Origin: Berberis thunbergii
Lineage: Eukaryota > Streptophyta > Magnoliopsida > Ranunculales > Berberidaceae
Length of the DNA stretch: 64,000 bases
Direction: 5' to 3'
Assembly: GCA_003290165.1 (NCBI GenBank)
Contig: QNQO01000544.1
Span: 310,001 to 374,000, forward strand
Part shown: positions 13,601 through 21,599 of the stretch, piece after piece
Layout: each line of letters opens with the position of its first letter
Numbering within the stretch: position 1 is the stretch's first letter
The notes under the pieces: model-generated
Told to the model about the DNA's origin: nothing
Database searches by the model: none
What the model saw: the letters and a program-made list of their open reading frames with translations, nothing else
Position numbers and translations under genes: made by a program

Positions 13601-16600
13601 AGAACCATGTGCCCGATGCAACCAGTTGCTCGATGAGCAACTTTTAGTGTTTTTTCAAGCGTCATTTGAAGGATTTTATTAGCTACCAACAATATATGGG
13701 TCTGATATTTTTTTTGAAGCTATTTATCACGACTGCCAAGGCAGGTGATTGTGATTTTTATTGCAGGATGGTTTCTTATCTTGTGGCAAGGCACTTTGTA
13801 TCCCTGCCTCTCTGACTAGAGGTAAACTCATTGCTGAATTTCATTACAATAGTTTGGCTAGTCATTCTGGAGTTAGTAAGTTGTTGCTCTTGTTGCGCGA
13901 ACTTTATTGGTCTACCATGCGCATTGATGTTAACAATTTTTAAGAAAGTGTTATGTTTGCCAACTGCCAAAGATGCTCATCAATTGCTGGTTGTATTCAC
14001 CTTTGCCTATCCAGGAGATGTCATGGTTAAACGTTTCTATGGACTTTGTGTCTGATTTTCCTACTTCTCAGGGGTATAATTTTGTGTTTGTCGTGGTTGA
14101 TCGTTTCTTAGAAATGGCTCAGTTTGCTGCTCCTTGCAAGAAGGTGGATGATGCCCCACATGTAGCTAATTTGTATTTCAAAGAGGTAGTACGCCTTTAT
14201 GAAGTGCTGAGGAGCATTGTCTCGAATCGCAATACTATGTTTATGGACAGTTTGGAAGACGTTGTGGCAACGTTCACATTGGATATAATAACACTGTCAT
14301 TAAATACTATTGTATTTCGTTAAATTTTTTTCACTGCATCCACCCACAAGGTTGTTAACAGGAATCATGTAATCTTTTGCGTTGTTTAGTAACGGACATG
14401 GTACTTCTTTGCCTACAATGTTACCTCATGCAGAGTTTGTTTATAATAACACTGTCAACCAGAGCACTGGGCATTCATCATTTCAAATTGTTCAGAGTTT
14501 TTCATCTTTTGTGCCAATGGATTTAGTGTCTGTTGCAGATTTGGTCCCGTGAGTAGTGATGTGAATGTTAAGGCATAGTAGATGACTTTGATCAGGAGGT
14601 TCGCAAGAGATTAGCCAAGGTATATGCAAAACAGAAGGCTGTGGTGGACCGTCATGAGCGATTTGTTTTTGGCGCCAGGTGATTTGGATTGGTTATGGTA
14701 TTTCAGAAAAGGGCAACGGTGAACTAGAAAGGGTTTTAAACTGATGATGTTGCGTGTTGGACCTTTTCCAGTTGTCCAAAAATCAACGATAATGCATATA
14801 AGGTCGACCTTCCAGATAGTTTTTGCATGCACCGCATTATCAACTTTGCTGACTTGTCTGCTTTTCGTGAGAATGTCGCCTCTCCTATTCCAGTGGCAGG
14901 TTGACGAGCTCCATTCCTCCGCCCCATGTGACTGATCGTGGGGAGTGCATTTAGCTCTAATGTTACTCCTTTTGACAATGTGCCCTGTTGATTTTGGTTC
15001 AATGGAAGGGACATCCAATTTCCAACAATTCATGGGTTTCTTATCACTTGTATCTTCTATGGATCGGGAGCTGTTAACTACATATGTACGTACGAACTCA
15101 AGGTCGAGTTCTCCTCAACCGAGAGAGGATGATGGTATTTAGAGTATATTAATGTAGTATGTTTGTTCACTAATAAAAGGGGTGTTACTTAGCCCTATAG
15201 AGTATTTAGGAGGAGAATAGGGCATATTGCAAATTAGTTCTAATTGAAGTCTCAAGAAAATTAAGGTTCTTGTGAATGAACAAACTAGGGGTTTTGTTTT
15301 CTTTCGTTTGATCTTAATTAATCCGTTTACATGTTTTTCGCTGCGCCTGATCAATCAATAACACAATGAGATTGAGGAAGTTGAGAAGTTTGGACCAAAT
15401 CATATTTGGAGGAGTCTAGCACTGTAACACAATAAGATTTGAGGAATTTGACAAGTTTGGAAATCGAGTCTATTTCCCAATGCTTATAATTTCCGCCCAC
15501 TATGAGAAAAAGTCCACTGATCCGGGTTGGCATCTAGAGATATTAAATAAATTAGGGAACTCTCCCTTGGAAGGCCATGTGCCTTTGGAATTCTGATTTA
15601 CAGTCCATGATCGCCTTCCACAGCGACCACTAATAGGACATTGATGGTGTACCAACAGATCGGGAGGAACTGTATTTTTGATGATCAGTTTGCATAATGC
15701 CCCCTCCCTGGTACCAATTTTTATGACTGGGAAATAGACTGTCTTTCCAAACTTCTCAACTTCCTTAATCTCAATGTATTACAGGGTTGGACTCCTCCAA
15801 ATGTGATCAAATCCAGACTAATCAACTTCCTCAATCTCATTGTGTTACAATGTTAAGACTCCTCCAAATATGATCAGATCCAGACATCAACTTCCTCAAT
15901 CTCATTGTGCAGTTCTAGACCCAACCAACAAATGCAGTATGAAGTAAGCACACCGATCTGACCCAACCAACAGTGTGAAGTAACCACCCCAATATGAATA
16001 CACTCGTGAAAAATCTGGACAATTCCAGGCGTTTAGAACTTCAATAATATCAAGATGAAGAGCACCTCTACTCCAAAGAAAGTCATGATCCCCACACCAT
16101 AAAAGATAAATTCAATAGGGCTATTAAATCCCCAAGATTAGTTGCTAGTCGACAGTAAGCCAATTCGCTCAAGCAATTAATCAACACAGATTAGTCGGAC
16201 CAACTAATCAACTTTAAGTTTGGTTCTCACACCCTAGTGGAGAGAAGACTAAAGAAAAATGTGCCATCAACAACTTAGAAGATAAGCACTGAACTCCCTT
16301 GCACTCATAATTAGAAACCAGAAACAAGGTTGCATTGTCAGCCTTGAGAACCATACATACAGGTGAGAGCTTGTGCATAGATACCCAATTCACTCATCCC
16401 ACCACGAATTTTGAATTGGCTTGCACGTACTGATTCGCAACACGGATTGATGGATTTCAACAACTCATTTGGTTATGAAGAGAACAAAGAAAGGAGAATA
16501 AGGAGGGAATACCATATCCGAACAAGGGTACTTGATTCTTTTAGATTTATCTTTATTCTTTTTATAGGGCCATTCACTTATTAAAGAGTTGGTGTGTTCT

Positions 16601-19600
16601 AAAACACCTTCAAAGTCCCAACTATCATAACTAGATCACTGGATAAATATCATGTCGACAAATATCATGTGCTAAGTCGACATTCATATTCATACATCTT
16701 TTTTCTCTCAACATTTATATTATACAAATTGATGAACATACATATAAAATAGTTATTGTACCTAAATATTGTATCGAAAAAACACGAATTGCGATCCCAA
16801 ATAGTGTACCTACTTTGCCTACCCCTTCGAACTCCATACCATGACAACTAATGTACTCGGAATCCATTCCTCTTCCATGTACCATCTTGTTCTCCATACC
16901 AAGTAAGTATGAGCTTGCGCAGCGAGGGATAAAGAGTGCCAAGCCTTATGATCCATGTGTCTCTATACCCGACTTGATGAATCATGTACTTGACAAATGA
17001 CCAAATTATCAAATCAAAAGCCCCAGAAAAATCAATTTTATGTAGTAGACCAGAGTTGCATGATGTTATAGCTATGTAGTTAAAACGACATTATAACGCC
17101 GATATAACTCTCATACGCTTAATGGGGGTGAGCCGTTACATTTTGACATTATCATGTTATGGTATCATGGCTCCGATATTTATATAGCCGTTATTCAAAT
17201 AATTTTTTCAATAACGTTGTTTTAACGTTTTATTCTAATATATTAAAAAATAAATATGAAAAACTCACCTATTTCATTTGCGATTGAACCAGAATCCTAG
17301 ACTCAGAGGAAATAAGGATCAGACCTTGCAGTCGCCGATCGACAAAGAATAAGACCTCACCGGTCGATAGAGAACGAGAATATAAGAAGAAAGGAAAAAA
17401 ACTAAGAGTCGACCACACTCTCGATTGCGATCCCACTCTCATACGAATGGATGCTTTTTTTATTAATGTTTTGATGTTTTTGAATTTGATGTTATAAACA
17501 TGATTTACTTTTTTTACTCTATAATACATTAGTACTTAAGTGGTATAAAAATATAATTGAAAATATTTCATTATATGCCGTTATATCTCGTTGACCTATA
17601 ACGCTTATGAACCGTTATGGGTATGTTATCCATTTTAACTGCATAGTATTATAGTAGTTCGTTTTTAATGCTTACCTATCCACTATCGTGGTTTGGAAAG
17701 GGGACACCAGCAACAACATCATTAAATGTTCAAAAGTTTCATAACAAATAACAAGGGGGTATTAGACATACCTCCCCCCCTCCCCCCAAAATATGTTTGG
17801 GTTTCTGACACACCTCATGTAATTCTATATTAGACATGCACTCCAATTAGACAGAATTCGTCCATATCTTGTGAATGTATTTCCGTGTTGTCAACAATAA
17901 AATGACAAAATATGTGAAAATGATAACTAACAACTCCACTTAAGGATCCGTCCCCGAGATAGATATAATGTCGGACATCCATTTCAACTCACATATAACC
18001 AACAGGTGAGATGCACCACCATCATCATTAGAGACTTGCAACTGGGGGATTATGTCAAAAGGAAATAGAATCAGTCGAGGAGCATTTCAAATGCAAGGAA
18101 AAAACAAAAATATAAATCAGACAACGTTGTTTACTGAAATTGACCTTGACTTAGGGGATCAAATTAGTAATGAAAAAATCCACTTTGGTTTTAAATAATC
18201 AACAGTTGCACATTTGTAAAGTATGTACCCAAAAGCTTAGATTTGTAAAACTATATATGAATTTGACTAGAAAACAGTAGATCCAGGTGTATTTGCAACT
18301 ATTAAGACAATATCACAAGTTCACAAATCACAACAACAAAACCATGACAGCGTCATAATACCCATCAATCCACACATTTACATCAAACAGATGAGAAAAT
18401 AAGAGTTCACTTACAACACAAGCTCCCATGCCAAAATAACGAACATTGATCAAATCATAAATAATCTTACTATCAACCTTAATCACCATTATTGTCTTTG
18501 GTTTGGCCTTACGAATGTGTTCCATCACGCATTCAGGTGGTTTAAGCAAGAAAATCACAATCAGGTGGCCATACTGGCATTTGAAATTGCCCCCCACTGG
18601 TTCTACTTTATTTTGACAAAACCCCCAATTGCTCTAATGATGTGGTGGTGCATCTCAACTGTTTTGGTGGCGCATCTCAACTCTAATGTTTTGCTCTCTC
18701 TGAAGCGGTGAAGTGAAGCGAGGACACAAGGAGGTGGGAGAAGAGGGAGGTTGTGTATTGAGTGGGGGAAGAGGCCAAGAGATTTTGGAGGATGGTGCAT
18801 GCATAATCGCATCTGTCCATTATATTGGATGATGGAAATGAAATCCATCTCGAAAATAACAACTCAAATGGACCATTAGCTTTTTGGATTTTAGTGGGAA
18901 GGGAAAACTTACAAACATGAGAATGGCAAACTTTTTTTAGGGAGGGGGGGGGGGGGGGGGGGGGGGTTTGTTGCCTAATTACAATTTTCTTTATCATACA
19001 ATTTGAATATGGCCATGCCAGAGATTGGATATAGTAACAGAAAGACAAACTTTACACATGGTTTACTGGATCTTTTTTTGGATATATTTATGTCTACTGA
19101 AGAGGTATTACTACTTCAAGTGTTTTGCTAGGACATTGAATAAACATTCGCTGGAACTAATATACATTAGATACAACAAGTATTACAAGTGGCAAAAAAA
19201 GAAGACGAGGGAAAAGGAAAAACAAAAGGAAGATCAAATAGATGTTAATTAATTGGGTTTTATAATATTAAAACTCAGTGCGGGTCATTTGGGAAACAAT
19301 CTATAATTTTTCCAAAATCTTGAGGTAAATGGGATTTTTCTAAATTGATATAGAGCCTAGTAAATCAAATTACCTAGAATCGCGCCGAGGACAGAGAGCA
19401 TCAATTTCATCGATAAAAATTACTGAAGGCTTGCCTGAAGATGCACGAGATGATGCTTCCGAAAAGCCTCCCGTAAAATTCTTTCACTTTCCCCGACATG
19501 TGCTCTATGAACAGAATGCGGACTGTAAATACAATTGAATGCAAAACCTCATAAGACATAATACAGTTAAGAAAATTTGTGAAGAAACTATTTCAAGACC

Positions 19601-20322
19601 TCCTTTGAGTAAAATACATCTTGAATATTACGACATGATACCTAACAACAATCAGATGTGCCCCACATTCTCGAACGACAGCACGTACCAAACTGGTCTG
19701 CAACATCAGTCCACAAACAGGTTACTAACAAAAAGGAGATACCAAAATCATGGTAACCAAGTGGAATTTTGCAGTAATCATCCATGGCCAGTTCAGATAA
19801 CTTTTAGCTAACTGGGTAAAAAGTTCAAAATTTGGTGAAATCCAGAAAACATATATACCAACGTACATTAAGAAATTTGCACAAAGAGGCAAAATGAGGA
19901 TATAGGAAGGAACAAAATTAAAGGAATAATTGCAACCCGATCTGATTGATTCGGCACGAGAGCAAATAATAAAAACTCGACCTAACTTTTAAATATTCAT
20001 ATACTTCTGTTAACATTAACTACCGTGTCATGAGTACCTTTCCAGTACTGGGAGGACCATACAGCAGCAATCCTCTGCGCCACTAAAGATTCCAACAAAA
20101 TTAGACTCCAAAGGAATATTTCAGTTGAAATTGAATACGGTTAACATGATAAAAAAAACTCACTTTAAGACCAAGCTTTTGAGACTCTTTGGAGTAGTAG
20201 ATGGGGAAGGTAATGAGTTCTCTAAGAGCTTCAAGTGCTTCCGCGTTCCCTGCAATGGCTTCCTCTGCTCTCCATTGTTTTGAGGTGTTGAGGGTGTCAC
20301 TGCAGCTACCACTACTCTCCAT
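1160..20322 (-). CDS. CDC48B: CDC48B-like AAA ATPase gene (12 placed exons, one with a frameshift)
   Basis: The gene encodes a plant CDC48/p97-type ATPase with two AAA modules; family members use ATP hydrolysis to remodel or extract protein substrates. Twelve exons were placed by GT-AG sites, continuous phase and match to the remembered Arabidopsis CDC48B layout. D1 has Walker A GPPSTGK, Walker B IFIDEID and arginine-finger region RRSGRFD. D2 has [16 protein letters not shown] and MRPGRFD. The C-terminus carries a hydrophobic segment, as in CDC48B. The usual p97 N domain is absent, as expected for this subfamily. Oddities are a one-base deletion near 19458 that breaks the D1 frame, and two junctions (19374/9183 and 6797/3417) whose phases need short exons I could not find. 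It could be a pseudogene, a null allele or an assembly error. Introns are full of transposons. Confidence 0.88.
1634..3151. other. intron before the last CDC48B-like exon; LTR-like sequence inside
   Basis: An intron of about 1.5 kb. Around 1925-2460 there is a TATA-like TCTATAAATAAG followed by a leader-like stretch and a T-rich tail, which looks like a solo LTR or short LTR-retroelement remnant. I could not define its ends or target duplication. No coding frame is supported. Confidence 0.35.
3152..3229 (-). CDS. CDC48B: CDC48B-like exon 11 (D2 sensor 1 and arginine finger)
   Basis: A 26-codon exon in phase 0 reading [20 protein letters not shown] and then PGRFDL. It contains the sensor-1 asparagine and the MRPGRFD motif of D2. 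The acceptor is GACAG and the donor GTAAGA. Confidence 0.93.
3356..3417 (-). CDS. CDC48B: CDC48B-like exon 10
   Basis: A 62-base exon giving [20 protein letters not shown] after two leading bases, the conserved D2 stretch before sensor 1. The acceptor ends AAG and the donor is GTAGTT. The entry phase does not match the end of exon 9, which points to a missing small exon somewhere in 3418-6796. Confidence 0.88.
3690..4260 (-). other. degenerate frame of possible retroelement origin
   Basis: Within the intron between exons 9 and 10, the minus strand holds a stretch that stays nearly open for about 500 bases when a few stops are ignored, for example [21 protein letters not shown] do not recognise the family. 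The position among LINE and MITE debris suggests a transposon relic, but this is inference. Confidence 0.25.
4367..4650. mobile_element. hAT-type MITE with degenerate TIRs
   Basis: A non-coding element whose left end CACTGTTTTAAAAGGC pairs with the inverted right end GCTTTTTATAACATTG. It is flanked by 8-bp repeats ACGTTGAG (4359-4366) and TTGTTGAG (4651-4658), which agree at six of eight positions. An 8-bp duplication and CA...TG ends are typical of hAT elements. There is no transposase frame, so it is non-autonomous. It lies in a CDC48B-like intron. Confidence 0.6.
5480..6340 (-). mobile_element. LINE fragment (RT C-terminal and zf-RVT upstream region)
   Basis: The minus strand keeps several plant LINE signatures in broken frames: a [16 protein letters not shown] stretch, an NFLWGS-like motif, and [20 protein letters not shown], which matches the FW.D.W....L...F pattern upstream of the zinc-binding end of plant LINE polyproteins. 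Several stops show it is dead. It sits in the same transcriptional orientation as the CDC48B-like gene, inside an intron. Confidence 0.65.
6797..6925 (-). CDS. CDC48B: CDC48B-like exon 9 (D2 Walker B)
   Basis: A 129-base exon reading [20 protein letters not shown] and then [17 protein letters not shown], containing D2 Walker B. The acceptor is CTCAG and the donor GTTAGT. It ends with CG of a split arginine codon. Direct joining to exon 10 gives the wrong frame, so a short glycine/serine-rich exon found in relatives is unplaced. Confidence 0.9.
7130..7320 (-). mobile_element. copia-like integrase relic in an intron
   Basis: The minus strand reads [18 protein letters not shown] followed by [18 protein letters not shown], resembling the copia integrase core around yTPqQNGvaERKNRH. 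Next to it, a unit containing ACCAATAACAAAAGCAC is tandemly duplicated (about 7118-7200). No LTR is seen. It is a small degraded fragment. Confidence 0.45.
7507..7676 (-). CDS. CDC48B: CDC48B-like exon 8 (D2 Walker A)
   Basis: A 170-base exon starting [17 protein letters not shown] and including [18 protein letters not shown], the D2 P-loop, which in CDC48B-type proteins has cysteine-serine in place of threonine-glycine. The acceptor is CAACAG and the donor GTTGTA, leaving AG of a split serine codon. Confidence 0.93.
7750..8034 (-). CDS. CDC48B: CDC48B-like exon 7 (D1 lid and linker)
   Basis: A 95-codon exon in phase 0 from acceptor TTGCAG to donor GTCAGT. It contains [18 protein letters not shown], then [17 protein letters not shown] and the linker [20 protein letters not shown], matching the D1 lid and the D1-D2 linker of CDC48B proteins. 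No stop or frameshift is seen. Confidence 0.93.
8207..8306 (-). CDS. CDC48B: CDC48B-like exon 6 (D1 arginine-finger region)
   Basis: A 100-base exon completing the split arginine codon and reading [20 protein letters not shown] and so on to DERLQILK. It carries the conserved RRSGRFD arginine-finger region. The donor is GTAGGT, ending in phase 0. The family usually has VDAIDP where VVTIDP is found here. Confidence 0.9.
8307..9085. other. intron between CDC48B-like exons 5 and 6, nothing recognised
   Basis: AT-rich intron sequence. Short plus-strand frames such as the one at 8813-9004 are compositional. No transposon ends or conserved coding stretch were recognised. Confidence 0.5.
9086..9183 (-). 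CDS. CDC48B: CDC48B-like exon 5 (D1 sensor 1)
   Basis: A 98-base exon reading [18 protein letters not shown] and then HVVVVASTN, containing the D1 sensor-1 asparagine. The acceptor ends AAG and the donor GTAATA, leaving AG of a split arginine codon. It lies about 10.2 kb from the previous placed exon because of transposon insertions in the intron. Confidence 0.88.
10020..10594 (-). mobile_element. LINE 3' fragment (zf-RVT), part 2
   Basis: The minus strand encodes a degraded LINE C-terminus. [20 protein letters not shown] fits the zf-RVT pattern C.lC....ES.dHL, and downstream sequence resembles the usual W..RN.R ending. It continues a fragment on the other side of the Ty3/gypsy insertion (15363-15540). 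Stops and frameshifts are numerous. Confidence 0.7.
10607..10826 (+). repeat. 5' LTR of the chromovirus-like element
   Basis: Starts TGATGGTAATTAGAG and ends near CAATCA. It aligns along its length with 15130-15357, sharing stretches such as AGGAGGAGAATA and GTGAATGAACAAACTAGG. The two LTRs differ at many scattered positions, so the insertion is not recent. Confidence 0.85.
10829..10842 (+). promoter_or_regulatory. primer binding site (initiator tRNA-Met type)
   Basis: TTGGTATCAAAGT immediately follows the 5' LTR and matches the common plant PBS TGGTATCAGAGC with one change. Confidence 0.7.
10881..11480 (+). pseudogene. degenerate gag region of the chromovirus-like element
   Basis: Located between PBS and pol. 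Broken frames include a basic stretch [19 protein letters not shown] and a region around 11350 reading [20 protein letters not shown]. Assignment to gag rests mainly on position. No zinc knuckle was found. Confidence 0.4.
11830..13090 (+). pseudogene. Ty3/gypsy reverse transcriptase, split by a MITE
   Basis: Conserved RT stretches in order: [65 protein letters not shown] and [13 protein letters not shown]. After a 646-bp MITE the domain continues with [10 protein letters not shown] and LNPKKCAF. The catalytic YxDD motif is changed to YFND. Stops are present before the MITE, so the domain is inactive. Confidence 0.85.
12221..12866. mobile_element. hAT MITE, family 1 copy 1, inside RT
   Basis: The ends CAGTGTTCTAAAAATCG and CGATTTTTAGAACACTG are perfect 17-bp inverted repeats. 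The element is flanked by a perfect 8-bp duplication CCTTCAAC (12213-12220 and 12867-12874), where the RT frame resumes after removal. This is the hAT signature. It has no transposase. The interior has GC-rich subterminal CCTAGGCGCC-type repeats and an AT-rich centre, shared with the copy at 33280-33848. Confidence 0.92.
13200..14935 (+). pseudogene. Ty3/gypsy RNase H remnant and integrase
   Basis: After a poorly preserved RNase H region, the integrase is recognisable. The H2C2-type zinc region reads [19 protein letters not shown] and onward. The core has [24 protein letters not shown] and [20 protein letters not shown], the last aligning with the usual VSDRD catalytic stretch, here VSNRN. 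Late motifs [20 protein letters not shown] and [10 protein letters not shown] follow. Several frames are broken. I saw no clear chromodomain. Confidence 0.8.
15130..15357 (+). repeat. 3' LTR of the chromovirus-like element
   Basis: Preceded by a purine-rich tract CGAGAGAGGA, it starts TGATGGTATTTAGAG and ends CAATCA. It pairs with 10607-10826 and is followed by ATAAC, the likely target duplication. Confidence 0.85.
15363..15540 (-). mobile_element. LINE 3' fragment, part 1 (split by the gypsy element)
   Basis: The minus strand reads [20 protein letters not shown] followed by LDSSKYDLV, matching the DWE...L..LL..L segment that precedes the zinc-binding region of plant LINEs. The text continues on the far side of the gypsy insertion at 10594. 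A 65-70 bp piece is tandemly duplicated here. Confidence 0.65.
15690..15910 (+). mobile_element. LINE fragment in opposite orientation, with tandem duplication
   Basis: The plus strand repeats the sequence found on the minus strand at 15363-15540, for example GGGAAATAGACT and CAACTTCCTCAATCTCATTG. The latter occurs at 15881-15900 and, with small changes, twice upstream. The two fragments form an imperfect inverted repeat around a loop of about 180 bp. Translation gives [20 protein letters not shown]. Confidence 0.6.
15911..17071. other. intron sequence without a recognised element
   Basis: No coding motif, terminal repeat or RNA gene was recognised. Short open frames around 16665-16942 have no family resemblance that I could support. 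Confidence 0.4.
17072..17646. mobile_element. hAT-type MITE, family 2
   Basis: Left end CTATGTAGTTAAAACG and right end CATTTTAACTGCATAG are imperfect inverted repeats. Flanking 8-bp sequences TGTTATAG and TATTATAG differ at one position, consistent with a hAT-type duplication. The interior has further inverted ATAACG and CGTTAT motifs and no transposase. Confidence 0.7.
17647..19373. other. intron sequence with low-complexity tracts
   Basis: Contains a C-rich run near 17770, a short duplication of CATCTCAACT around 18654-18680, and a G run of about 24 bases near 18943-18966. A minus-strand frame at 18328-18597 is open for 89 codons but matches no family I know. Confidence 0.4.
19374..19522 (-). 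pseudogene. CDC48B: CDC48B-like exon 4 with one-base deletion (D1 Walker B)
   Basis: This exon follows exon 3 in phase and reads [20 protein letters not shown]. It then loses frame near 19458, where GCTTTTCGG lacks one base relative to the expected codons. Beyond this point the other frame gives the conserved [20 protein letters not shown] and LCPRRDS, including Walker B. Without correction the protein ends at a TAA a few codons later, before D1 is complete. The donor GTAATT leaves a two-base codon remainder, but exon 5 begins in phase 0, so a short exon between them is missing from my model. Confidence 0.85.
19642..19697 (-). CDS. CDC48B: CDC48B-like exon 3
   Basis: A 56-base exon following the D1 P-loop, translating to [18 protein letters not shown] and leaving two bases for a split serine codon. 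The acceptor ends GCAG and the donor is GTATCA. Sequence and phase match the family. Confidence 0.9.
20038..20082 (-). CDS. CDC48B: CDC48B-like exon 2 (D1 Walker A)
   Basis: A 45-base exon with phase 0 at both ends, translating to [15 protein letters not shown]. The acceptor is TTTAG and the donor GTACTC. It holds the D1 P-loop. The usual GPPGTGK is GPPSTGK here, with serine in place of a conserved glycine. Confidence 0.9.
20164..20322 (-). CDS. CDC48B: CDC48B-like exon 1 (start codon)
   Basis: First coding exon of 53 codons, beginning [20 protein letters not shown] and reaching the conserved stretch [19 protein letters not shown]. The donor reads AAA then gtgagt, ending in phase 0. The start fits the family N-terminus. 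An acceptor-like TTTATAG about 30 bases upstream of the ATG suggests an intron in the 5' untranslated region. Confidence 0.9.
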
Positions 20323-20670
20323 AGAAGCGATAAGTCCTAGCCTTTGAAATCCCTATAAACAACAAAAGACTGACTAGTACATCTGGTAACAGTATAGACC
20401 GACCTAGATCTACAAAGCTGCAAGAGAAACAAAGAAAAAACAGTAGTGAACTGGTAGTATTCTTTAATGAACTGGCCAATCTCACAAATTAAAGAACTCA
20501 CATCCTTGTTTTGAACATGTTCCTGTTGCAACAACTGTATTTTGTCAAAAATTGCTAGTGAGTATGTTATTTCTTTTTGTTTCCAGTTACCCTTTTGGTT
20601 GTAACATGGGCCAATGTTCATTGTTATTTAATTATCTACTCTAAGCAACATCCTTGCATAAACCCATATA

Positions 20671-20704
<34 letters not shown>

Positions 20705-21426
20705 TAAATTTCAGGTTAAAAGCTATTTGACAAAAACTCAACATTTATGGCTTCCTTTGTTTCTTATTTTAGTCACCAATCATTGGCACCTATAAGATCA
20801 GAGAGAATAAAATAGACATTACAGAATTACATTAATTGCGGACTGAATGGCACTAAACGATGATCCCAAGTTGCACTCCCAATTAAAAAGTGACTCAGAA
20901 CTAAAATCATCCCATCATTGGGTCCTAAATTGTCCCCAAATGCATGAGATAGAGAGAATTATTTTTTAAGTAGGGACGAACAACTATCCTTAAAACTTCA
21001 CCACGTAGAGACCAAAGCGACCTTAAACCCTTCGCTTCATTCGGTCTGATTATGCTGTAGAATCTGAAAACCCAATTAGCACAAAACCAAAAACGCCTAA
21101 CACGAAACTAATTCAACAAAGAGTAAATGCGTGAAAATACGAGAACAATTTTCAGTTGGAGCATTTCGTCAAACAGTTTCAGCGTCTTAGTGTACTTATT
21201 ACAGTTCTACTAAATTGTAAAGCGACAGTGAAAGCTTGTGGCAACATACACGCATCATGATTATAGATAACAAAAAAATAAAAATCATAACAAAATGATA
21301 CTATGGAGAAGATGTTTGAATGAGAGTGGAACAGCAAGAATGAATGGATGGGCTCTTTTACCGCAAAAAGATTGAAGTGAAGATATAAACCAAACTAATA
21401 GAGCAGTCGCGATTCGAAATAGAACC
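20323..21426. promoter_or_regulatory. 5' untranslated and promoter region of the CDC48B-like gene
   Basis: The region between the CDC48B-like start and a possible divergent exon at 21427. An acceptor-like TTTATAG at about 20351 suggests a leader intron. A TA repeat followed by a long T run lies at 20670-20706. The transcription start cannot be set from sequence alone. Confidence 0.45.
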
Positions 21427-21576
21427 ATGACGTCTTCTTTCTTGGATGACGACGATGGGGAAGGCGGTGGGATGGAGAACTTGCCGTCAGCTGTGGTAAG
21501 AGAAGAGGAAACTAGAAAGCCGGGAAGAGGTATAAATTTTGGCTGCTACGAAATAACACCGCCACTTCTCTCCTGA
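21427..21576 (+). other. possible first exon of a divergent gene
   Basis: A 49-codon frame begins MTSSFLDDDDGEGGGMENLP and contains a strong donor-like GTGGTAAGAG after PSAV, at about 21495. Its position head-to-head with the CDC48B-like start and its acidic N-terminus could indicate a gene whose remainder was displaced by the transposon block beginning at 21544. It may equally be chance. No homologue is recognised. Confidence 0.25.
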
Positions 21577-21599
21577 TAGACGTCACCCCTCCCAAAAAA

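Larger units (their letters stand above)
10607..15357 (+). mobile_element. Ty3/gypsy (chromovirus-like) LTR retrotransposon, degraded
   Basis: A full-length element with two LTRs of about 220 bp, a PBS resembling TGGTATCAGAGC, and domain order RT, RNase H, integrase, which defines Ty3/gypsy. Many stops and frameshifts show it is dead. It inserted into a minus-strand LINE. Sequence on the two sides can be rejoined by comparison with related LINE copies near 15840, and ATAAC flanks both ends (10595-10599 and 15358-15362) as the probable target duplication, leaving seven unexplained bases at the left. A hAT MITE later inserted into its RT region. Confidence 0.88.
9184..19373. other. 10.2-kb transposon-filled intron of the CDC48B-like gene
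   Basis: The interval between placed exons 4 and 5 contains a LINE fragment split by a Ty3/gypsy element, tandem and inverted LINE pieces, two hAT-type MITEs and low-complexity runs. A short exon of about ten bases, required by phase, should lie here. I found no candidate with both splice sites. If the intron is still spliced it is unusually long for a plant gene. Confidence 0.7.

Noticed and set aside
18328..18597. 89-codon minus-strand frame ([20 protein letters not shown]), briefly considered as GRAS-like
   Set aside because: Only a loose resemblance over about 20 residues; no flanking conserved motifs.
18689..18705. Candidate missing microexon (CAG then AGAGAGCAA on the minus strand) encoding REQ
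   Set aside because: No GT donor follows; the next bases are AACATT.
18603..19048. Minus-strand frames with PPPPPPS and serine/leucine-rich text
   Set aside because: Driven by the G run at 18943-18966 and skewed composition; no domain.
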